Positions 6,410 to 12,647 of a stretch of 15,074 bases of DNA are shown in pieces. Position 1 is the first letter of the stretch, and each line of letters begins with the position of its first letter. Made by a program: the position numbers and the translations under genes. The DNA is from Chloroflexota bacterium (GTDB lineage: Bacteria; Chloroflexota; UBA11872): the NCBI GenBank assembly GCA_028875175.1, contig JAPPFO010000144.1, forward strand, positions 19,966 through 35,039, read 5' to 3'. Under the pieces are notes generated by a model. It was not told the DNA's origin, searched no databases, and worked only from the letters and a program-made list of their open reading frames with translations.

Positions 6410-7798
6410 CTACATCGCCCGCATCAGGTAGAGGTGTCGGTTCGAGTCCGCGATTCGGTCGGATCGCTGGATCTGGAACCACCGGTCGAACGTCGCTTCG
6501 AACTCCTGCTGCGTGTACCAAGGAAACGTGTGATTCCGCATCGTCAGCAAACGCACCGCCATCGGATCGTCGGGCGGCACGAACTCGATCAGCAGGCGGC
6601 GCCCGAGCTTGGCAAAAAACTGGGCCAACCGCTCGAAGCGCGTATTGTTGCCGATGGCCAGGTGGTGAACCAGCGCCAGCGCCATTAGCAGCCCGGCGGG
6701 TCCCCGCTCGGTGAGCGCCGTGACTTCGCAATTGTCCCAGCCCAAGGCGGGACTCGGGCTCGTCAGGTCGGCCACGATTGGAAACAGATTCCGCTCGCCG
6801 CTCTCGGCCATTTGCCGGTAGTTCAAGTCCACCGCGCCCGAGTCGCTATCGATCGACACGACCGAAGCCCCGCTGGCCGCCGCGATCCGGCTAAAGACGC
6901 CAACGTTGCCGCCAATGTCCCAGACCGATGTCGTCGCCGCCTGCGCTGCGTATTCGGTCACTAGCCGCTCCTTGTCCGCAAACGCTGCGTCGCTGTAGCT
7001 CGATTGATCGCCGTAGCTGGCCCAGGGCGTTCCGGCCGGGTTCCAGGAGAGCCGGCGCACCGTTGATTCCAGGCTCTCAAGGAGCGCGTCAAGCCGACGG
7101 CGGCTCATCCGACCCGCCAGGCTGGCGCGGGTGCGGTCGGAGTCGGCATATCGTGCCTGCGCCCGGCTGTGCAGGTGCAGGTGCATCAACAGGCCCGGTC
7201 GCAGCCGCGTCCGCCACGGCAATAGCCCCGCCGCCAGGTCCAGCGGTAGCCCGTCCAGGTGGCGCTGCAGCAGCGTGCCCAGCCGAATGTCCCGAAAGGC
7301 CATCAGCGCCAGCGGCGCCAGAAAATGCTGGCAGAACTGCCGATACCCCACCCACGGCAACCCCGGCTCATAGGGCTCGAACGACAACGTGTCGATTAGC
7401 ACCGGCCGGCCGCGATGCAACTGGACGTTGTAGGCGCTGGCGTCCTTGAGCGAGAGGCCGTGAGCCAGGGCCAGCCGCTGTACCCGCAGAGTCGTGAGCG
7501 CTGAGGCCTTCAACTGCGAGAACGACCACTCAAAGGGGTAGGACACGAACTCAAGCTGCTCCGGCCGGAGCACAGCCACCGCATCCGGCTCCGGCCCAAG
7601 CCCAGGGTCGGCATCCTCGTGGGCAATCAACAGTTCGCGATCGACAAGCGTGGCGTACAGCCCCGACCTCATGAGCGTCGCGAAGGTCGCCTGGTAGGAC
7701 CGATTCACCTGGCGAAAGAACGAGCCGTCCCGCCGAAACACAAAACCCGCCGGATCCCGAAACGAACCCGGCAGGCGCCCCTCAGCCCCGTCGCTCAT
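6410..7798 (-). CDS. Two-domain class I SAM-dependent methyltransferase with kinase-like N-terminal region
   Basis: A 462-residue protein. The C-terminal half is a Rossmann methyltransferase: motif I is VWDIGGNVGVFSRIA (about 292-306, acidic loop Asp294), then VVSIDSDSGAVDLN and the later VADLTSPSPALGW. The N-terminal half has FRRDGSFFRQVNRSY (about 21-35) and LKDASAYNVQ (117-126) followed by VLIDTLSFE (133-141). Asp119, Asn124 and Asp136 have nearly the spacing of the catalytic HRDxxxxN and DFG residues of protein kinases. Proteins of this type occur in surface polysaccharide loci; a methyl acceptor cannot be named. The ATG at 7798 is 6 bases after the stop of the small membrane gene, with an AGGGG ribosome site overlapping that stop, so the two are translationally coupled. 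It is convergent with the XRE gene. Confidence 0.85.
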   Translation of the reverse strand: MSDGAEGRLPGSFRDPAGFVFRRDGSFFRQVNRSYQATFATLMRSGLYATLVDRELLIAHEDADPGLGPEPDAVAVLRPEQLEFVSYPFEWSFSQLKASALTTLRVQRLALAHGLSLKDASAYNVQLHRGRPVLIDTLSFEPYEPGLPWVGYRQFCQHFLAPLALMAFRDIRLGTLLQRHLDGLPLDLAAGLLPWRTRLRPGLLMHLHLHSRAQARYADSDRTRASLAGRMSRRRLDALLESLESTVRRLSWNPAGTPWASYGDQSSYSDAAFADKERLVTEYAAQAATTSVWDIGGNVGVFSRIAAASGASVVSIDSDSGAVDLNYRQMAESGERNLFPIVADLTSPSPALGWDNCEVTALTERGPAGLLMALALVHHLAIGNNTRFERLAQFFAKLGRRLLIEFVPPDDPMAVRLLTMRNHTFPWYTQQEFEATFDRWFQIQRSDRIADSNRHLYLMRAM

Positions 7799-7804
7799 CC
7801 ACCC

Positions 7805-8149
7805 CTACCGGTCAGCCTCCTCGATTGACGGCTGGTCGTCAGACTCCGATCGCCCCCTACGTCCAAATATTCGCCAAAACACATGCCGTATCCACAGACG
7901 CGCCGTAAGCAGCCCGCCCAGCACAGCCGCGATAATGACCTGAATCGCAAAGCTCCCGCTTCCCGGATCGATATACCGGCGACCGACCAGTCGAACTGTG
8001 GTCAGCGCTGCGGCCCAAAGGCAAAACATGAATAACACGCGCCCGCCGGCTGCCTTCTCCGGCTGCCAGCTCGCCAGCGTGCGGGCATCGGGAGTCTCGT
8101 TCAATTCGGCGTCTCTTGTGAGGGTGCGTGCCATTGGTCCACTGTACAC
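7805..8149 (-). CDS. Small YIDPGSGS membrane protein
   Basis: A protein of 114 residues from GTG 8149, or 109 from ATG 8134. It has two hydrophobic segments, VLFMFCLWAAALTTVRLV and, after the motif YIDPGSGSFAIQ, a second helix VIIAAVLGGLLTARLWI ending in a basic Arg-rich tail. Short proteins with a Y-I-D-P-G-(S/T)-G-S motif followed by a helix are common in surface polysaccharide loci and often sit beside sulfatase-like and methyltransferase genes; I know no established function. It is the first gene of an operon with the methyltransferase. It faces the large membrane phosphatase/sulfatase-fold gene across a 245-base regulatory region. Neither start has a strong ribosome site. Confidence 0.75.
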   Translation of the reverse strand: MYSGPMARTLTRDAELNETPDARTLASWQPEKAAGGRVLFMFCLWAAALTTVRLVGRRYIDPGSGSFAIQVIIAAVLGGLLTARLWIRHVFWRIFGRRGRSESDDQPSIEEADR

Positions 8150-8223
8150 GCCGCACCCAGCCGCTGCAGGCTCGTTTTCCTGTCGACGTCGGGTCTTGGC
8201 CTCTTCATAGCGCCGCGTGGGTT

Positions 8224-8245
8224 AGGCTGACCATATGGTCGGCCT
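8224..8245. promoter_or_regulatory. 22-bp near-perfect palindrome, probable operator
   Basis: Ten of eleven positions pair in a 22-bp palindrome centred between 8234 and 8235. The perfect 12-bp core is GACCATATGGTC, flanked by one T/G mismatch and then AGGC on the left and GCCT on the right. It lies in the divergent region between the small membrane gene and the large sulfatase-fold gene. The left half, CTGACCATA (8227-8235), recurs exactly at 8353-8361, 34 bases before the plus-strand start codon. This suggests a two-site operator for a dimeric regulator not encoded nearby. Confidence 0.55.
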
Positions 8246-8251
8246 TCGGCG

Positions 8252-8274
8252 CCGGCGGAACCGCCGGTTTATTT
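8252..8274 (+). terminator. Terminator-like hairpin in the leader of the sulfatase-fold gene
   Basis: CCGGCGG (8252-8258) and CCGCCGG (8261-8267) pair around AA, in practice a 6-bp stem with a GAAC loop, followed directly by TTTATTT. This has the form of an intrinsic terminator on the plus strand. No plus-strand gene ends before it: it sits 121 bases upstream of the 8395 start, so it may act as a leader attenuator or as insulation against antisense transcription. The rest of 8150-8394 has no gene; it also holds an 8-bp palindrome, ACCTAGGT, at 8296-8303. Confidence 0.45.
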
Positions 8275-8394
8275 GCCGTCGGCGCAGTCTTAGTTACCTA
8301 GGTTGTGGGCGACAGCTCAGTACGGGCGTCAGTCCCGTCGGTCTGCTGAAACTGACCATAAGAATAGTCCACTCTTACAGAGAGGTCCTGCCCC

Positions 8395-10674
8395 ATGCTT
8401 CGGTCCGCGTGGGTGGCCTTCGCGCTCGTGTCGCTTGGGCTGTGGGCCAGTCTCCTGCCACAGATCACATATTCAGCAGCGTCAAGCGGCGAGCCGGATG
8501 GTGATGTACTAGTCGCGTGGCCTGGATGGTCCGTGCAACAGGATTTGGGATCCTTGCGCGAAACCGTGGGAACGTTTCAGATTTGGGCTTCTACGGTCCC
8601 TAGCGCGTTCAGGGACGCCACCGTGAATGCTTCGCTTATCGATGCGTCGACGCGCGCGATAGTCCGGCAAGCCGTAGTTCGTGTTTCCCGAAGCCACATC
8701 CCTGCTCGACACACCCTTTCATTTCCCAGCTACGTCGTTCCGAGCGGACAGCGTCTGATGCTTCAACTCGGGGTCGCAAATTGTGAGAGATGCCACGTTA
8801 TATACCGACTATCTAGCCCGGCTTCCGGGCATCAATTCGTCATGCTGAACGGAGTCCCGGGTGCTGGCAGTGGTCCGTTGGCTTTCGCGCATATCAGTAC
8901 CGGAAGCGGGCTGCGAGCTGGGATTGGTGGCGAACCAAACAGCCGCAGCCGACTAGTGCTGGCTGTCCTATCTGGCACCCTGGCCATCTTCGCGCATCCC
9001 CTAGTCGGCGTGCGGCTGCGGCAAGTCTCGATTGCCGCGTGGCGTGTGACTCAGCGGTTGCGGCTCGATCTACGTCGTCTCGTCGAGCCAGACGCCGGCC
9101 GTTCCGGCGGAGATCCACCGTCGGCCTTCCTTCGCCTATTGAGGCTGCCATGGTATCCCTGGATTGCCGCGGCTGTGCCTATTCTCCATTTCCTAGCGGT
9201 TAACCCTCTACACTTCTCCGCTGTCGAGTCGCTCGTTCCCCTAGCCGCGACGCTTGCCGTCGTGACCTGCGGCACGCTTATCCTACGCCTTGCGCTGAAG
9301 GACTGGCATCGATCAGCTGCGATTTCCGCGGTTGTAGTTGTGGTCGTTTTTGGATATGGCCATGCGAAGGACGCCATCGACAGCGGAATTGATGACCGTG
9401 CTTTCTTCGGAGGTGCAGTCGTTCTCACCGCAGCGACCTCTCTATTGATTGCCCGACTTGGTGCGAGAGTTGGTCGGTGGAACAGCTTCTGCAATCTAAC
9501 GACCGCAGTATTGCTTGCATTTCCGGTAGCAAGCGTGGCGGTCGGCATGACCCAGGCAAAACTGCAAGAGCGTCCACAAGGGGCTGTTGCATTGGAGGAT
9601 CTGTTGCCTCATCCAACTCACTCCCGACTGCCGGATGAGACTAGGCTTCCTGACATCTACTACATCATTCTCGACTCGTACGCACGGAATGACGCGCTTG
9701 TCGAACTGTTTTCGTTCGATAACGCAGACTTCCTTCTTGAGTTGGAGAACCGAGGATTCTACGTAGCTTCTGAGGCTGCCAGCAACTACATGTATACGAT
9801 TCATTCAACACCTTCAATTCTAAACATGCAATACCTGGATGGTCTTGGTGAGAGAGTGCCGAGGACGCAGGATGATCTTGTAGAAATTGCTAGGCGTCAC
9901 TCAGTTGGTGCTGTCCTGAAAAACCTTGGGTACACATACATACATCTTGAATCAGGGGTCGTTTCTACTCAGGTTTCTTCATTGGCAGATCGGATAGTTC
10001 TGTTCACCCCATCTGGTCGTCGAAGCTGTTTGGGAAGCCGTGCGAACCGTCAAACTTGCGCTGGTGATTCAGGCTCACTTCTGTCGGCACGATTCAGTCG
10101 TGCGCTTGTGCAATCGACGGCATTGCAACCGCTGCTGGGTGACCAGTTCCTGGTCGGCGGCTCTGAACCATATGAGTGGTGGTCTCCGCATCGAGCGCTT
10201 CAGATGTTCGACTTTCTCTCGACTCCAATTGAGACTGATGGTCCGAAGTTTGTCTTTGCGCACATTGTCAAGCCTCATGACCCTGCAACATTTGACAAGG
10301 ACGGAAACTATATTGATGATCATCAGGGCTTCGATGACTATCATGATCCGAGCGTTGCGAGCGCATATGTAGGCCAGCTCATTTTCGTAAATAAGCTAGT
10401 TTTGGAGATGATTGATGCAATCCTCGGGTCGAGTGTGGAGCCTCCTATTATTGTAATTGCCGGTGATCATGGTCGTGGTACGAGCGTCAATCATCGACAC
10501 TCAATCCTGGCCGCCTTTCATTTGCCTCATGGAGGCTCGGCTGAGCTTCATCCGACGATTAGTTCAGTTAATCACTTCAGGTATATCCTTGACTTCTACT
10601 TTCAGTTCAATCTCGGGCTGCTTGATGATCGGTCATTTTCGTATTCTAGCGATTATTCCGACTTTCGGCGGTAG
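8395..10674 (+). CDS. Membrane-anchored sulfatase/alkaline-phosphatase superfamily protein (surface-glycan transferase or hydrolase)
   Basis: A 759-residue protein. An N-terminal hydrophobic segment (5-23) precedes an extracytoplasmic beta-rich domain (about 40-165, with TFQIWAS and LMLQLGV strands). About six membrane helices lie between 187 and 385, followed by a catalytic domain from about 422. Catalytic-fold signatures are DIYYIILDSYARND (Asp427), SNYMYTIHSTPSILNMQYL (possible nucleophile Thr468 or Ser471), FVFAHIVKPHDP (His623, His628) and IAGDHGRGT (Asp691, His692), plus NHRHSILAAFHLPHG. It lacks the Cys-x-Pro-x-Arg sulfatase motif, so it is more likely a phosphotransferase-like enzyme, in the manner of LtaS or phosphoethanolamine transferases, acting on surface glycans or lipids. 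G+C falls well below the neighbours', to 35-48% in much of the catalytic half. The ATG has AGAGG about 10 bases upstream. Confidence 0.85.
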   Translation: MLRSAWVAFALVSLGLWASLLPQITYSAASSGEPDGDVLVAWPGWSVQQDLGSLRETVGTFQIWASTVPSAFRDATVNASLIDASTRAIVRQAVVRVSRSHIPARHTLSFPSYVVPSGQRLMLQLGVANCERCHVIYRLSSPASGHQFVMLNGVPGAGSGPLAFAHISTGSGLRAGIGGEPNSRSRLVLAVLSGTLAIFAHPLVGVRLRQVSIAAWRVTQRLRLDLRRLVEPDAGRSGGDPPSAFLRLLRLPWYPWIAAAVPILHFLAVNPLHFSAVESLVPLAATLAVVTCGTLILRLALKDWHRSAAISAVVVVVVFGYGHAKDAIDSGIDDRAFFGGAVVLTAATSLLIARLGARVGRWNSFCNLTTAVLLAFPVASVAVGMTQAKLQERPQGAVALEDLLPHPTHSRLPDETRLPDIYYIILDSYARNDALVELFSFDNADFLLELENRGFYVASEAASNYMYTIHSTPSILNMQYLDGLGERVPRTQDDLVEIARRHSVGAVLKNLGYTYIHLESGVVSTQVSSLADRIVLFTPSGRRSCLGSRANRQTCAGDSGSLLSARFSRALVQSTALQPLLGDQFLVGGSEPYEWWSPHRALQMFDFLSTPIETDGPKFVFAHIVKPHDPATFDKDGNYIDDHQGFDDYHDPSVASAYVGQLIFVNKLVLEMIDAILGSSVEPPIIVIAGDHGRGTSVNHRHSILAAFHLPHGGSAELHPTISSVNHFRYILDFYFQFNLGLLDDRSFSYSSDYSDFRR

Positions 10675-10845
10675 AGAATGGTTGGATCGCCTGCTTGGTA
10701 GACGGTGCTACGAAGGGCGTGATTCGATTTTGCAGAAGCCAAAGTCCGCAGGCTTCGGAGATGTCAGCGTCTAGCAATGTCACCGATGGTCGGCCGCGCT
10801 TGGGTTTACAAGCCGGAGCGCACACCCGTTACTGGGTAGCTGGCC
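10675..10845. other. Convergent intergenic region
   Basis: This 171-base gap separates the convergent sulfatase-fold and terminase genes. Two weak hairpins are visible: GAAGCC/GGCTTC (10735-10740 and 10751-10756, 10-base loop) and GCTTG/CAAGC (10798-10802 and 10809-10813). Neither is followed by a T-run. I see no gene and no clear terminator. Confidence 0.4.
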
Positions 10846-12192
10846 TCACCACGTAATCCGGAACGGAATGCTCTGCCGCGGCGCCCGCTCGATCGCGCCG
10901 AAGCGATCGAACAGCCAGTAGATCAGCGCCTTGATGGCGTGATTGTCGCGGTCGATCGGAATCTCAGAGACGGGTTCCAGGTCCGACGCCTCGTGGTAGC
11001 GATACATCCCGAATTCCTCGATCAGATTCCGGCAATCGGGCGCCACCGTCAGGCGCGCCCTGCCGCTGGCGGGGTCGCGGAGGAAGGTGCGTAAACGGTC
11101 GATCCCGCTGCGGAGGGGAACACTGTGCGACCGCAGGCGGATGCCGCCCAGCGAGGCCCAGATCTCGATCTGGCTGGGCGCCGCATGGTGCTGCCGGCCG
11201 GCTACGTCAATCACGCCGCCACGCACCCGCGGCCACCACGGTCGCTCACGGCATGCCGCAATCACATCTCCCGCCACCCGGCGGCGCAGATACACCTCGT
11301 CAATCACCGCAACGTCCGGACCGCGCTGCTCGAGAGCCAGCACTGCATACGCGCCCGCATACCCGGGGTCGATCGCCAGCTCCACGACCGATCCGTTGGC
11401 CCGACCCTGCGGCTGCACGTGCACGCGCGGATCGAATTCCCGGAACACCAGGGTCGACGGTGCGCACGGAACCCCGCCAAACCGCTCCATGAACAAGTCG
11501 GGTGGAAATATCGCCTCCAGGTCCGCAATCTCCGCGTCGTCGCGTCCGCCCGGATACAGGGCCCGGTTCTCCCAACTGGGTATCGAGAACGCTCGAGCGC
11601 CCCGCGGTTTTGCCATCTGCCAGGACCGAAACTTCTCGGCGTACCAGCCGCGCGACCCTTCAAAGGTCCCGCTCAGCCACAACCAGCCCCGCCGCTCGGC
11701 AATACGGCCCCGCAGGCGGAGGAATACTGACTCTGGAAGTTGCGCCGCCTCGCACCCCAGGATCCCGTCCGGCGCCTCCGCCGCCAGTCGTTCCGGCTCG
11801 AGTGCGCTCCGAGTGACGATTCGAGCGCCCGTTCGTGTGATCAGTTCGCAGCGGCTGCTAGCCGGATGGCGAACCGAGGCCACCGCATCTATCTGGCGGC
11901 AGGCGTCCAGCACATACTCGAACTCCGGCCGGCACAGGTCGTATTCCGGCCCAACCAGCCAGTACAGCTGCCCCTCCAGCAGACGGCCGAACAATTCCAT
12001 CGCTCCGCTACGGCTCTTACCGGCCCGCTCGCCCCCCGCGATCAGGCGAATCCGAGCCGGGCAGTCATGCGCCGCGCGCTGGGCCGGCGTCGGGTCGTAG
12101 CCGACCCGCGCCCACAGCAGATCACGCGCCGCGCGCCGTGAGGTCACGAATTTCTTCCAGCAGCGCTCGCAACGCGTCCTGACCGTCGTCAT
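10846..12192 (-). CDS. Phage terminase large subunit
   Basis: The packaging motor and nuclease that cuts and pumps phage DNA into the head through the portal. The ORF opens at TTG 12201; ATG 12192 gives 448 residues, with numbering here from the TTG. The ATPase domain has Walker A GGERAGKS (56-63), a degenerate Walker B GILGCEAAQ with catalytic Glu151 but no preceding Asp, and the coupling motif LWLSGTF (174-180). The RNase-H-like nuclease domain has Asp278 (AIDPGYAG), Asp332 (GGVIDVAG) and Asp419 (DRDNHAIKALIYWL), the expected acidic triad. It is an intact, normal-length large terminase. It is the last gene of the operon, overlapping the preceding 76-residue gene by about 71-80 bases; no good ribosome site marks the start, so the true start is uncertain. 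Confidence 0.9.
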   Translation of the reverse strand: MTTVRTRCERCWKKFVTSRRAARDLLWARVGYDPTPAQRAAHDCPARIRLIAGGERAGKSRSGAMELFGRLLEGQLYWLVGPEYDLCRPEFEYVLDACRQIDAVASVRHPASSRCELITRTGARIVTRSALEPERLAAEAPDGILGCEAAQLPESVFLRLRGRIAERRGWLWLSGTFEGSRGWYAEKFRSWQMAKPRGARAFSIPSWENRALYPGGRDDAEIADLEAIFPPDLFMERFGGVPCAPSTLVFREFDPRVHVQPQGRANGSVVELAIDPGYAGAYAVLALEQRGPDVAVIDEVYLRRRVAGDVIAACRERPWWPRVRGGVIDVAGRQHHAAPSQIEIWASLGGIRLRSHSVPLRSGIDRLRTFLRDPASGRARLTVAPDCRNLIEEFGMYRYHEASDLEPVSEIPIDRDNHAIKALIYWLFDRFGAIERAPRQSIPFRITW

Positions 12193-12352
12193 GGCGCGCA
12201 AAGACGTACCGAGCTACCAGTTCCACGGCCCAGCGCTCGCCGTCCAGCGCCTTGCCCATGATCGTCTGGCACAACGCCTCGCACTCGGCGTCCGCGATGG
12301 CGGTCAGGCGGGCTGCGAACGCGCTGCCCGCCTCACGGCTAGCCGCGGCCAC
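12122..12352 (-). CDS. Small terminase-like protein (tentative)
   Basis: A 76-residue, mostly helical acidic protein immediately upstream of, and overlapping, the large terminase. Its middle, IMGKALDGERWAVELVARYVF, resembles the KAL-x-GD-x-x-A-x-x-L pattern near the end of small terminase subunits and related phage proteins, but there is no visible helix-turn-helix, and small terminases are normally longer. I therefore call it by position and weak pattern only. The start is GTG at 12352, overlapping the previous gene's stop by 14 bases; its stop (12122-12124) lies inside the terminase frame. If correct, it would bind the packaging site and regulate the motor. Confidence 0.45.
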   Translation of the reverse strand: MAAASREAGSAFAARLTAIADAECEALCQTIMGKALDGERWAVELVARYVFARHDDGQDALRALLEEIRDLTARGA

Positions 12353-12647
12353 GGGACGATCTGACTGAACGGCGGGGGCCTCGCATCCGGCTTCCGCTAG
12401 CTGCGGTCTTCCGCCTTGCCGAGTCGACTAATCGTCCCAGCAACGCGCGCGGCTCCGCTTGTGGAATCTTGCCGGCCGCTGGCGCCTGCACCGAGACCCC
12501 AGCGCCATCTGTCGCAATCCGGGGCGAAGTCGACGGCACGAGTCTCGTCAGCCGGCGGCTCTGGATGCGCCGTGCCAGCGCGTGGATCAAGCGTTGCACG
12601 CGCAGCTGTGACGCCTCGGGGATAGGGTGGGACTCAGGCGCCGACAT
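12339..12647 (-). CDS. Hypothetical small basic protein in the packaging operon
   Basis: A 102-residue Arg-rich protein beginning MSAPESHPIPEASQLRVQRL. Its ATG at 12647 overlaps the portal gene's end by 14 bases, and its TAG at 12339-12341 overlaps the next gene by 14 bases. The N-terminal part (about 12-40) is a basic amphipathic helix; the rest is low in hydrophobic residues and probably disordered, ending in RGRG. I recognise no family. Support comes from the tight chain of overlaps rather than from homology. It could be a nucleic-acid-binding protein of the packaging machinery, or simply a poorly conserved phage gene. Confidence 0.55.
   Translation of the reverse strand: MSAPESHPIPEASQLRVQRLIHALARRIQSRRLTRLVPSTSPRIATDGAGVSVQAPAAGKIPQAEPRALLGRLVDSARRKTAASGSRMRGPRRSVRSSRGRG

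Noticed and set aside
10685..10745. tRNA-like sequence with TTGGTAGAC and GATTCGATT
   Set aside because: The D-loop and T-loop resemblance is superficial: the flanking bases do not form D, T or acceptor stems.
11087..12100. Plus-strand open frame opposite the terminase (337 codons)
   Set aside because: It is rich in Arg, Pro and Ser with no domain, and it lies wholly opposite conserved terminase motifs.
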